This document shows, one piece after another, positions 26,153 to 33,823 of a stretch of DNA of 64,000 bases. Positions within the stretch are counted from its first letter, which is position 1; each line of letters starts with the position of its first letter. A program made the position numbers and the translations under genes. The notes under the pieces are model-generated. The model worked only from the letters and a program-made list of their open reading frames with translations. It searched no databases and had not been told where the DNA came from. This DNA is from JAIBBD01 sp041390685 (GTDB taxonomy: Bacteria > Chloroflexota > Dehalococcoidia > UBA2979). The stretch lies in NCBI GenBank assembly GCA_041390685.1, contig JAWKPL010000001.1, positions 1,178,001 through 1,242,000 on the forward strand, in the 5' to 3' direction.

Positions 26153-26176
26153 CCGCCCCGCGCCTCATTGGGGCGG
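26153..26176 (-). repeat. hairpin 4 with conserved loop in TasA-like leader
   Basis: 7-bp stem CCGCCCC/GGGGCGG extended by three more pairs past a mismatch. The loop reads AATGAGGCGC on the minus strand. It is 17 bp from hairpin 3. Confidence 0.7.
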
Positions 26177-26207
26177 CGGTGCCATGGGATGAGTGTCGCG
26201 GCGGGCA

Positions 26208-26247
26208 GTTGCAGGGCCGTTATTCCAAACGTTGCACGTCGGTTGCG
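26208..26247 (-). promoter_or_regulatory. array of three TGCAAC/CGCAAC boxes, copy B
   Basis: GTTGC(A/G) on the plus strand at 26208, 26231 and 26242, spacing 23 and 11 bp, nearly the same as copy A (22 and 11). It sits about 160-195 bp upstream of the TasA-like start codon and 116 bp from the end of the response-regulator gene. A plausible activator site for the promoter of the secreted-protein operon. Confidence 0.55.
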
Positions 26248-26362
26248 TTTCGTGAATGCGCGCACAAGCACAGACAGGACGCCCGAGAGTTCTCCTGAGT
26301 GGCACGCACTCGCCCCGCCTCGATGAAGCGGACGTGATCAGCGCGACGCGCGGGTAGCGGGG

Positions 26363-27040
26363 CTATGGGCGGAAGCGGTAGCCCACGGCGCGCACCGATT
26401 CGATGAGGCCGTCAGGGACGCCGGCACTGGCGAGCTTGCGGCGCAGGCGGTGGATCACGAACTTCACGCGCTCCGCACCGACCTCGGAGGGATCGTTCCA
26501 GGCGCGCTCCAACAACTGCTCCTCGGTCAGGACGTTGCCCGGGTGGCTTGCGAGAGCCTGCAGGACGCGGAACTCGAGCGGGGTGAGCTGGAGCTCGGAG
26601 TCACCGTAAAAGACGCGGCGCTGGAGCAGGTCGAGCGCAAGCCCGCCCTGCTCGATGGCGTCGCGCGATTCAGTGGAGGACGTGACCCGCCGGAGAACCG
26701 CGCGCACGCGTGCAACGAGTTCCTGTCCGCCGAACGGTTTCACCAGGTAGTCGTCCGCGCCGGCGTCCAGGCCGCGGACGCGGTCGGCCTCGAGGCCGCG
26801 AGCGGTGAGCATCAGGACGGGGACGTTGCTCATGTCGCGCAGCCGGTCGAGGGTCTGCCAGCCGTCGAGCTCCGGCATGGCCACGTCGAGGAGGACAAGG
26901 TCGGGGCTGTCAGAGTGGAAGCGACGGAGGCCATCGCGGCCATTGGCGGCCTCGATGACCTCATATCCGGCACGCGACAGCATGAGCGTGACGGCCTGAC
27001 GGATATCGGATTCGTCATCGATCACGAGGATGCGGGTCAT
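26363..27040 (-). CDS. OmpR/PhoB-family response regulator
   Basis: 225 residues. Receiver domain with phospho-acceptor Asp52 (LVLLDVAMPE), Thr in MLTARG and Lys in YLVKPF, then a winged-helix DNA-binding domain (LTPLEFRVLQALASHPGNVL to YRFRP). The start overlaps the histidine kinase stop by 4 bp. Its type usually binds direct repeats about 11 bp apart, which fits the boxes at 26208-26247 just downstream. Control of the TasA-like operon is therefore likely but inferred. Confidence 0.93.
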   Translation of the reverse strand: MTRILVIDDESDIRQAVTLMLSRAGYEVIEAANGRDGLRRFHSDSPDLVLLDVAMPELDGWQTLDRLRDMSNVPVLMLTARGLEADRVRGLDAGADDYLVKPFGGQELVARVRAVLRRVTSSTESRDAIEQGGLALDLLQRRVFYGDSELQLTPLEFRVLQALASHPGNVLTEEQLLERAWNDPSEVGAERVKFVIHRLRRKLASAGVPDGLIESVRAVGYRFRP

Positions 27041-28524
27041 GAGGCGGCCTCGAGGGTCTGGCGCACAAACGGGAGGCGGACGGTCGCGGTCGTGCCGTAA
27101 GCGGTGCTGCTCGTCAGGTCGATGGAGCCACCATGACGCTGGACGATGGCCCGCGCGATCGCCAGGCCGAGCCCCTGTCCGGGAATGCCGGTGGCGACGG
27201 CCTCGGCGCCCCGGGTGAACGGCTCGAAGGCGCCGCCCACCTCCGCGGGACGCAGGCTGGCGCCGCTATTGGTGACCGTGACCGTCCAGGCGACGGCATC
27301 GACGGCGCAGCGGACGGCGATCGAGCCCCCGGACGGGGTGAACTTCACGGCGTTGCCGAGGAGGTTGTCGAACAGTTGGCCAAGCCGGACCGGATCGCCG
27401 GAGACCGCCGGGCCGTCCGCCAGTTCGCAGTTCAGACCGATGCCGCCCGCCGCCGCCGCCGGCCGTGCGAGGGTCACCGCGTCGCGGACCACTGCCGCGA
27501 CGTTCACGCTCTCGTCGACCGCATTGAACTCCTCGATCCCCGCGCCGAGGTAGATGAGGTCTTCGACGAGGCGCTCGAGGCGAGCGACGTTGCGCTCGAT
27601 GACATCGAGGTAGCCGCTGACCTCGGTGGGGACGGCGGGACTTGTCCGAGCGAGCTCGGTGAACATGGAGATGGCAGTGATGGGCGTGCGGAACTCGTGG
27701 GAGACCGAGGCGAGCAACGTCTCGCGCGTCTGACGGCTCGCCTCGTCCGCGCTGGCGTCGCGCATGACGCCGACGAACACAGGGTCCTGGTGCTCAGGCG
27801 CGACGCGGCTGACGTGGAGGTCGAGTGGGAATTCGTCGCCGTCGGCACACCGGCCGCGCAGACGCAGCCAGTGGTTCAGCACACCGTTGCGGTCGATCCC
27901 GCCGAGGTACTGATCGCGAAATTCGGGGGCCACGAGGTTCGTGACGGGGGTGCCGATCACGTCGGCGGCGGCGTACCCGAACATGCGCTCAGCGGCCGGG
28001 TTGAAGCGGATGATCTTGCCGGACGCGGAGGCAAGCACGATCGCATCCGTGGACTCCTCGACCACGCTGGCGAGGAGCCGCTCGCTCCGTTCGCGCTCCG
28101 TGATGTCGAAGGCTACGGCCAGGACGCCAGCGATCGTCCCCGAGCGGATCAGCGGCTGCGACGAGAACTGAAACGTCGTCTGGCCGACGCTCATCTTCCC
28201 CTCGACGCTCTCGCCAGCCAGCGCCTGCCGCACCGCGTCGAGCAGACCGGGGTTGTTGGCGTGGAGCTCCTCGTAGGAACGGCCGACGAACTGGGTTTGC
28301 ACGACGCCGAGGTCGCTGAGTCCCCCACCTTCCGCGAGGATGTACCTGCCTTCCGCGTCGAGCGCGAAGAGCATCACCGGAAGGCGGTTCACCGCCTCGA
28401 CGGCGATGGAGGCTTCGATCATGCGCACCAGCGCGAGGTCGTCGACCTCCGGAAGACGGCTCAGCGCGTCGAAGACAAAGGAGCGACCGTCGTCTGCCTG
28501 CACGTACGCATGATTTAACCCCAC
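27037..28524 (-). CDS. cytosolic PAS-domain sensor histidine kinase
   Basis: 495 residues. Two PAS domains (about 42-140 and 150-260), HisKA with the phosphorylated His276 in SVSHEFRTPITAIS, then an HATPase domain with N, G1 and G2 boxes (LLGNAVKFTPSG, GQGLGLAIARAIV). No membrane helix, so the signal is intracellular (redox, ligand or light cannot be told). Start is the GTG at 28524, without a good ribosome site; a later Met is possible. It is coupled to the response regulator. Confidence 0.9.
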   Translation of the reverse strand: MGLNHAYVQADDGRSFVFDALSRLPEVDDLALVRMIEASIAVEAVNRLPVMLFALDAEGRYILAEGGGLSDLGVVQTQFVGRSYEELHANNPGLLDAVRQALAGESVEGKMSVGQTTFQFSSQPLIRSGTIAGVLAVAFDITERERSERLLASVVEESTDAIVLASASGKIIRFNPAAERMFGYAAADVIGTPVTNLVAPEFRDQYLGGIDRNGVLNHWLRLRGRCADGDEFPLDLHVSRVAPEHQDPVFVGVMRDASADEASRQTRETLLASVSHEFRTPITAISMFTELARTSPAVPTEVSGYLDVIERNVARLERLVEDLIYLGAGIEEFNAVDESVNVAAVVRDAVTLARPAAAAGGIGLNCELADGPAVSGDPVRLGQLFDNLLGNAVKFTPSGGSIAVRCAVDAVAWTVTVTNSGASLRPAEVGGAFEPFTRGAEAVATGIPGQGLGLAIARAIVQRHGGSIDLTSSTAYGTTATVRLPFVRQTLEAAS

Positions 28525-28572
28525 GGCGACGGATGCAATGGGGTGCGCCGGAGGACTCCCGCGGGCGGCGGG

Positions 28573-29334
28573 TCAGGGCCGCGCGCGGCGGAGCGCGTCC
28601 TCCACTTCAGGGTGGTCGCGGTCGAGGCGAGTGGTGCGGATGGGGTTGCCCTCGCGCGTTTCTTCGTAGGCCTGCACGAGGACGCCGCGCTCGACGAGGC
28701 GGTTCATCACCACGTCGACGATGGAGGGATCGATGCGGTTCGCCGGGTGGCGGACATAGCCGGCGGCGTCGCGGAACGTTGGCAGGTAGCCCTCGTAGCG
28801 TGAGTCTTCGTACTTGACGAGGGCGCGGATGATGGCCTCTCCGTCTTCGGGCGTGATCTCGGCAAGCTCGAGGGGGTCCTCCTCGCCCGCGGCTTCGACG
28901 AGGTCGCGGCTGACCGAGCCGGGGACACCCGCGACGACGACCTGCTTGTCGAAGCGGTAGCGCAGGCGGGCGACGACGCGCACGTAGTCGCTGTCGCCGG
29001 CCATGAGCACGAACGTGCCGATGGTCGGGCGATCCTGCGCGGTCTCGTACATGTCGAGGCCGAGGTTCATGTCGACGGTCGACTGAGTGACCTCGCCACG
29101 CACTTTGGCCGGGCAGTGGAACGGCTCGATGTTGGCGTTGCGGAAGCTGGTCTCCATCGAGCGGAAGAGGTCCGTGCCGAAGTCGGCGTAGACGCGGGCG
29201 AAGGCGATGGGGCCGTAGCGCCTCGCGTGCGCAATGAGACGGCCGGGGTTCGGCTGCTGGCCGAAGGACTTGTGGAGCGACGTAGCGACGTTCTCGAGGT
29301 CGATGAAGAGGGCGACTTCGTCCTGGCGTTGCAA
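28573..29334 (-). CDS. NYN-domain (LabA/DUF88) putative RNase
   Basis: 253 residues. The NYN PIN-like nuclease domain (about 1-165) has the acidic residues of EVALFIDLENVA and LMAGDSDYVRVV. The C-terminal part (about 180-250) looks like an OST-HTH/LOTUS RNA-binding domain (IDPSIVDVVMNRLVERGVL). It probably acts on RNA. It follows folK but is separated by 68 bp. Confidence 0.87.
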   Translation of the reverse strand: MQRQDEVALFIDLENVATSLHKSFGQQPNPGRLIAHARRYGPIAFARVYADFGTDLFRSMETSFRNANIEPFHCPAKVRGEVTQSTVDMNLGLDMYETAQDRPTIGTFVLMAGDSDYVRVVARLRYRFDKQVVVAGVPGSVSRDLVEAAGEEDPLELAEITPEDGEAIIRALVKYEDSRYEGYLPTFRDAAGYVRHPANRIDPSIVDVVMNRLVERGVLVQAYEETREGNPIRTTRLDRDHPEVEDALRRARP

Positions 29335-29402
29335 GTGAACCTCCCGTACAAAGCTGTGAAGGCCGCGGGCGTCTCGCGGCGACTAGAGGATAGCGGGCGC
29401 GC

Positions 29403-29939
29403 TTACTGCCGCCACCAGCCGGGGCCCGCGACGACCTCGATGCCGGCGGGGTCGACGTCCTCGAGCAGGTCACGGGCAGTGCGGTGGAGCAGCGGGTGTT
29501 CGACCTCGGGGCTCACTTCCGCGAGTGGGACGAGGACGAAGGCGCGCTCGTGCAGGCGGAGATGGGGGACGATGAGGTCGGGGTCGTCGATCACCTCCCC
29601 CTCGATGAGCAGGATGTCGATGTCGACCGGGCGAGGGCCGTTGCGGACGGTGCTGAAGTCGCGTCCGCGCTCCGCCTCGATGCGCTTGCAGAGGCGGAGG
29701 AGCGCGTGGGCGTCGAGGGCGGTGCGCGCCTCGACGGCGATGTTCACGAAGCGCGGCTGATCCTCGATGCCCCAGGGCGGCGTCTCGTACACCGACGAGA
29801 CTCCCTCGACCGTGACGCCGGCGGCGTCGAGTGCGTCGAGGGCGGCGCGGAGGTGCGCGATGCGGTCGCCGAGGTTGCCGCCCAGGGCGAGCCAGATCCG
29901 GCGCTCCCCGGCCTGCCCGTGATCGCCATCTGGGGTCAT
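29403..29939 (-). CDS. folK: HPPK, 6-hydroxymethyl-dihydropterin pyrophosphokinase
   Basis: 178 residues with the folate enzyme motifs LALGGNLGDR at the N-terminus, VYETPPWG, and the metal-binding NGPRPVDIDILL. It activates the pterin with ATP for condensation by FolP. Start overlaps the folP stop by 4 bp (ATGA), so the two are co-translated. No folB lies between them. Confidence 0.95.
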   Translation of the reverse strand: MTPDGDHGQAGERRIWLALGGNLGDRIAHLRAALDALDAAGVTVEGVSSVYETPPWGIEDQPRFVNIAVEARTALDAHALLRLCKRIEAERGRDFSTVRNGPRPVDIDILLIEGEVIDDPDLIVPHLRLHERAFVLVPLAEVSPEVEHPLLHRTARDLLEDVDPAGIEVVAGPGWWRQ

Positions 29940-30790
29940 GGGGGAGGAATCCAGCCACGCACGACGGCGTCAGCCATGCGGGCGACGTCCGCCATGGCGC
30001 GGACGTCGTGGACGCGGACGATGTCGACGCCGGATTGCACGGCGAGGGCGACCGTGGCGGCGGTGCCCCACAGGCGCTCGTCCTCGGCGCGGTCGAGCAC
30101 GAGGCCGAGCGTCGACTTGCGGGACGTGCCGAGGAGCAGCGGGCGGCCGATGCCGCGCAGCTCGGCCAGGCGGCGCAACAACTCGAGGTTCTGCGCGGGC
30201 TGCCAGCCGAACCCGAAGCCAGGGTCGAGGATGAGCTGGTGCTCGTCGACGCCGGCGTCGCGGGCGAGCCGCAGGGACTCCTCGAAGCCCGCACGGGCGT
30301 CGGCGATCACATCGCCGGTGGACGGGCGGCCACGCTGGTTGTGCATCAGGACGGCTGGAAGGGCGGAGGCGGCCAGGACCGCGACCATGCGGGCGTCGCC
30401 ACGCAGGCCATGGACATCGTTGAGGGCGTCAGCGCCCGCCTCGAAGGCCCGGACGGCAACCTCGGCCTTCGCGGTATCGACGGTCAGCGGGACATCGACA
30501 GCGGCGCGGACCACGCGGAGGACCGGGCCGAGGCGGGCCCACTCCTCCTCGGCGGTCACGACCGCGGCGCCCGGGCGGGTGGACTCCGCGCCCAGATCGA
30601 GGAGGTCGGCACCGTGCTCGACCATGCGGGCGGCCTGCTCGGCGGCGCGCGCGGGATCGAGGACGCCGTCGCCGGAGAACGAGTCGGGGGTGACGTTGAG
30701 GATGCCCATGACGTAGGTGCGCGCACCCCACGCGAACGTGCGGCCGCCGATGCGGATGGGGGTGGGGCAGGGCGGACAGTCGGGGGCCAT
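29936..30790 (-). CDS. folP: dihydropteroate synthase
   Basis: 284-residue TIM barrel joining the activated pterin to p-aminobenzoate. MGILNVTPDSFSGDG is the classic N-terminal signature. LLDLGAESTRPGA and the late LLGTSRKSTLG also fit. It is 10 bp downstream of the JAMM protease gene, so the folate genes may share the sulfur operon transcript. Confidence 0.95.
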   Translation of the reverse strand: MAPDCPPCPTPIRIGGRTFAWGARTYVMGILNVTPDSFSGDGVLDPARAAEQAARMVEHGADLLDLGAESTRPGAAVVTAEEEWARLGPVLRVVRAAVDVPLTVDTAKAEVAVRAFEAGADALNDVHGLRGDARMVAVLAASALPAVLMHNQRGRPSTGDVIADARAGFEESLRLARDAGVDEHQLILDPGFGFGWQPAQNLELLRRLAELRGIGRPLLLGTSRKSTLGLVLDRAEDERLWGTAATVALAVQSGVDIVRVHDVRAMADVARMADAVVRGWIPPP

Positions 30791-30800
30791 CGAGACCAGC

Positions 30801-31241
30801 CTACACGACCTCGATCGGCTCCTCGATGACGTGGGGCGTCTCGCGGACGATGCGCCAGGCGCGGACGGACGGCGGAGGGTCGTTGGCGAGGGAGACGAGG
30901 ATGTAGAGCGCCTCGGGGTACATGAACAGGCCGGTTTCGATCTCGCCCGGCGGGAAGAAGGCCTGGCGGATGTCGGTCATCGAGGGCCGCGCCTCGGAGG
31001 CGACGTGGGAGTGGTAGATCGCGAACAGCTGCTCGCCAGACTCGTCGCGCTGCCGCTCCAGGCGGGCCACCTCGAGGCCGTCCATCTCGTAGCGGTACGG
31101 GCTGGCGGTGGTGTTCTTCACGCGGTGGACGGCGATCGGGACCCCGTCGCGCGAGTGGACCATGCCGCAAGCCTCGTTCGGGAGATCCTCCCGGGCGTGG
31201 GCGACCATCTCGTCGATCAGGGCACTGGGGATGCGCGGCAT
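30801..31241 (-). CDS. mec: Mec-like JAMM/MPN+ metalloprotease
   Basis: 146 residues from ATG 31241 (GGGAG 5 nt upstream). A complete JAMM zinc site is visible: Glu23, then HSHVASEARPSMTD, giving His77, His79, Ser87 and Asp90. This matches Mycobacterium Mec, which clips cysteine from the CysO-cysteine adduct to free the amino acid and recycle the carrier. CysO, CysM and the activating enzyme lie in the same operon, supporting that role. The frame continues far upstream through the neighbouring gene; that part is not coding here. Confidence 0.88.
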   Translation of the reverse strand: MPRIPSALIDEMVAHAREDLPNEACGMVHSRDGVPIAVHRVKNTTASPYRYEMDGLEVARLERQRDESGEQLFAIYHSHVASEARPSMTDIRQAFFPPGEIETGLFMYPEALYILVSLANDPPPSVRAWRIVRETPHVIEEPIEVV

Positions 31242-31318
31242 CGTGACTCCCGAGTCGTGCGCGGCGATGTGGGCTCGATTGTGCGGTGCGGAAGTGCTGT
31301 TCGCCATGGTCCGAGGCG

Positions 31319-31792
31319 TCACAAGCCCCGGCAGGCGTCGTGCGTGGAGGGCCACACCTCGGCGTTGTCGAGCACCTCGAAGCAGTCGTCCGAGATCGCG
31401 ACCTGAACGATCACGATCTCGAGGCCCGACCTGGTCGTGCCCCGGCCGACCACGACGCCTTCGGCAGGGACGCCGGTGCAGAGTCCCTCGGACGTAAGCA
31501 CCACGCCGTCCGGCGGCCGGCACTCCGCAGGCGGGACGAAGCCGACCGACGCGGCGTACTTCGGCGGGACGATCTGGATGCGAAACATGCGGAATCCGGA
31601 ACTCGTGCGATACGCGGCGTAGACCAGCGCCAACGAGCCATCCGCCGGCGGCTCGCCCGGCGTGGCCTCAATCACCTCAGGAGTAACGGTCGAGGGGCTT
31701 CGGTCGGGAGTGGTGAACGAGAGACCGGCGGCGAAGCCGGCCAGGAGGATGAAGAGTCCGAGGCCGACCACGACCACCGCGCCGGGCTTCAT
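31319..31792 (-). CDS. membrane-anchored protein, tandem paralog B, unknown
   Basis: 157 residues from ATG 31792 (AAGGA 7 nt upstream). One N-terminal helix (residues 4-27), then an extracytoplasmic domain. It is homologous to the upstream gene (shared EPPADGS.ALVY, YAASVGFVPPA, CxE/CxxxL end) with four cysteines at matching places, so two disulfides are possible. It lies inside the cysteine-synthesis operon, but nothing in the sequence gives a reaction. Confidence 0.68.
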   Translation of the reverse strand: MKPGAVVVVGLGLFILLAGFAAGLSFTTPDRSPSTVTPEVIEATPGEPPADGSLALVYAAYRTSSGFRMFRIQIVPPKYAASVGFVPPAECRPPDGVVLTSEGLCTGVPAEGVVVGRGTTRSGLEIVIVQVAISDDCFEVLDNAEVWPSTHDACRGL

Positions 31793-31874
31793 CGGCCGTC
31801 CTTCGCGGAATGCCACGTCTGCTGGTGTGTCGAATGCGGCGTGCGGACGCGGTCGTGGCAGTGGCGGGGCGGCA

Positions 31875-31954
31875 TCGTCACTCCCGGCTCGTGCGCGGCG
31901 CTGTCGGCTCGATTGTCGGGCGTCAGGGCCCTGTTCGCCACGGCTCGCGGCGAG
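31875..31954 (-). pseudogene. duplicated remnant of the mec leader and first codons
   Basis: The spacer after paralog A resembles the spacer after paralog B. Near-matching runs include CTCGTGCGCGGCG, GGCTCGATTGT and CTGTTCGCCA, reaching the mec start at 31241; the equivalent ATG here is 31875. It codes only for GVTMP before diverging. This shows that the duplication unit ran from the paralog gene into the start of mec. Confidence 0.55.
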
Positions 31955-32428
31955 TCAGGACTCGCCGCAGGCAACGAGTTCGGAGGGCCAGCGGTCGCCC
32001 TCTCGCAGTTCCTCGTAGCAGTCGCCCGAGATGGGAGCCTGGACGATCACCAGCGCGTGACCGGAGCTCAACGTGCCTCCCCCAACCACTTCGCCCGCAG
32101 CGGGGATGCTGGCGCACGGTCCCTTGGCGACGAGGGCCGCGCGATGATCGGGGACACAGCCGGCGGGCGGCACGAAGCCGACGGAGGCGGCGTAGTCAGG
32201 CGCGATGAGCTGGAGACCGAACAGGCGGAAACCGGCGTTGGTGCGAATGGTGCCGTACACAAGCGCCGAGGAGCCATCGGCCGGCGGTTCGGCCGGCGGG
32301 CCATCGACAGCGATGGCCGGTCCGCTTCCGGACGACGTCTCGGTGCCGGTCACAGTGACGCCCGCGGCGAGCAGCCCGCCGATGATCACCACCACCAGCC
32401 CAACGACGATGATCGCCCCGGACTTCAT
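31955..32428 (-). CDS. membrane-anchored protein, tandem paralog A, unknown
   Basis: 157 residues with one N-terminal membrane helix (residues 4-27), a Ser/Pro/Ala-rich stretch and a domain with the same motifs and four cysteines as paralog B. The starts lie 636 bp apart, the size of the duplication unit. Function unknown. Its place between the 128-residue gene and the JAMM gene ties it to sulfur metabolism by context only. Confidence 0.68.
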   Translation of the reverse strand: MKSGAIIVVGLVVVIIGGLLAAGVTVTGTETSSGSGPAIAVDGPPAEPPADGSSALVYGTIRTNAGFRLFGLQLIAPDYAASVGFVPPAGCVPDHRAALVAKGPCASIPAAGEVVGGGTLSSGHALVIVQAPISGDCYEELREGDRWPSELVACGES

Positions 32429-32453
32429 CTCGTGAGCGCGCCCGCCACCCCGC

Positions 32454-32840
32454 TCACGTCCACTGCTGCGCCTCGCCGTCGTCGATGCAGGCAGCGCCCG
32501 CGAGGCGCATGCGAAGGAAATTGAAGCTCGCGGGCTCGATGACCAGATGCTCGACCCAGTGGGCGTGCTCGGCCGGTGGGAGCCGCTCGATGAGGTCTTC
32601 GAACGGCACCTGCACCTCGGTGTCGTTGGCGGCGATGCCGACGTCGAGCGTCCAGCGCCCGGGGAACGACACGCGGCCGACCGTGCGCGTGCGGATGAGA
32701 CTCGCTCCTCGCTCGCGGTAGCGGTCCATGACAGCGGCCTGGAAGCGAAGGATCAGGCGGCTCGAGTCCTTCGACGCGAAGGCACGGGTCAGCAGCAGCC
32801 GCTGCAGCGCCGCGGTGACGGCCGCCTGATCCTCATCCAT
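32454..32840 (-). CDS. conserved-looking protein of unknown function
   Basis: 128 residues, cytosolic, mixed alpha/beta: a helical N-terminus (DQAAVTAALQRLLLTRAF), a basic middle (RTRTVGRVSFPGRWTLDVG) and an acidic helix (EDLIERLPPAEHAHWVEHL). One cysteine near the end (AACIDDGEAQQWT). It sits 24 bp from the sulfurtransferase gene in the same operon. No family recognised. Confidence 0.62.
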   Translation of the reverse strand: MDEDQAAVTAALQRLLLTRAFASKDSSRLILRFQAAVMDRYRERGASLIRTRTVGRVSFPGRWTLDVGIAANDTEVQVPFEDLIERLPPAEHAHWVEHLVIEPASFNFLRMRLAGAACIDDGEAQQWT

Positions 32841-32864
32841 TCGGTGACTCCTCGGCCCTGGTGG

Positions 32865-33689
32865 CTACTTCTCGACCGGGACGCCGATGAGGGAGCCGTA
32901 CTCAGTCCACGAGCCGTCGTAGTTCTTCACATCGCTGTAGCCAAGGATGTGCTTGAGGACGAACCAGGTGTGCGACGAACGCTCGCCGATGCGGCAGTAC
33001 GCGATGGTGGGCGTGCCTTCCTGGACGCCGGCGCCCCCGTAGAGGGTCTTGAGGTCCTCGGCGGACTTGAAGGTGCCGTCCTCGTTGACGGCGCGCGCCC
33101 AGGGGATGTTCTTTGCACCCGGGATGTGGCCGGCGCGCTGGGCCGTCTCCGTCATGCCAGGCGGGGCGATGATCTCGCCGTTGTACTCGGCAGGGCTGCG
33201 GACGTCGACCAGCTGTTTGGCGGCGCCGCCGGCGGCCTGCAGGACTTCGTCACGCTGGGCGCGCAGGGCAGGATTCGCGTCCTTCGCGGTGTAGCTCGTA
33301 GCGGCGTAACTCGGTACGTCGGTGGTGGTGGGGCGGTTATCGGCCATCCACTTCAGGCGGCCGCCGTCCATCAGCGAGGCGCGCTCGTGGCCATAGAGCT
33401 CGAGGAGCCAGAGCGCGTACGCGGCGAACCAGTTGTTGTTGTCGCCGTAGAGGACGACGTGCGTGTCGTTCCCGATGCCGGAGGCGCTCAGCAATTCCTC
33501 GATACCGGACTTCGAGATGATGTCGCGCTGCACCTGGTCCTGCAGCTGTGTGGTCCAGTTCCAGCCCACGGCGCCTTCAATGTGTCCCGTGCCGTACGCC
33601 TCAGTGTCGACGTCGACCTCGACGAGGCGCACGCTGGGGTCACCCTGGTGTTCGGCGACCCAGTCAACGGTGACGAGTTTGTCGGTCAT
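32865..33689 (-). CDS. two-domain sulfurtransferase (thiosulfate/3-mercaptopyruvate, CysA2/SseA-type)
   Basis: 274 residues, two rhodanese domains. Only the C-terminal one has the catalytic Cys, in YCRIGERSSHTWF (about residue 234), the same loop as Mycobacterium CysA2. It probably moves sulfane sulfur from thiosulfate to the carrier-activating enzyme, which itself lacks the rhodanese domain of MoeZ. It lies downstream of cysM in the operon. Confidence 0.9.
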   Translation of the reverse strand: MTDKLVTVDWVAEHQGDPSVRLVEVDVDTEAYGTGHIEGAVGWNWTTQLQDQVQRDIISKSGIEELLSASGIGNDTHVVLYGDNNNWFAAYALWLLELYGHERASLMDGGRLKWMADNRPTTTDVPSYAATSYTAKDANPALRAQRDEVLQAAGGAAKQLVDVRSPAEYNGEIIAPPGMTETAQRAGHIPGAKNIPWARAVNEDGTFKSAEDLKTLYGGAGVQEGTPTIAYCRIGERSSHTWFVLKHILGYSDVKNYDGSWTEYGSLIGVPVEK

Positions 33690-33735
33690 GACTTCCTCCT
33701 GAGTGACTCGCGTTCTGCGGGTTTTACCGGTGCCG

Positions 33736-33752
33736 GCTCCCTCGCGGGGAGC
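33736..33752 (-). terminator. weak hairpin between cysM and sulfurtransferase
   Basis: 6-bp stem GCTCCC/GGGAGC with a 5-nt loop in the 121-bp gap. It may give partial termination. Confidence 0.35.
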
Positions 33753-33793
33753 AGTCTAACCAACTCGATGCGCCTTGGTGCGCAGGGCGCCTG

Positions 33794-33823
33794 CTACCAC
33801 CACAGCCCCTCTACCACCACAGC
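33794..33823 (-). repeat. 13-bp direct repeat duplicating the cysM 3' end
   Basis: CTACCACCACAGC occurs at 33794-33806 and again at 33811-33823, the second copy containing the cysM stop and last codons (Leu-Trp-Trp-stop). A 17-bp slip duplication is likely. Repeat 1 is outside the reading frame. Confidence 0.7.

Noticed and set aside
31789..31974. 62-codon frame after paralog A as a gene
   Set aside because: It matches the mec leader and first codons only, then diverges; better explained as a duplication remnant.
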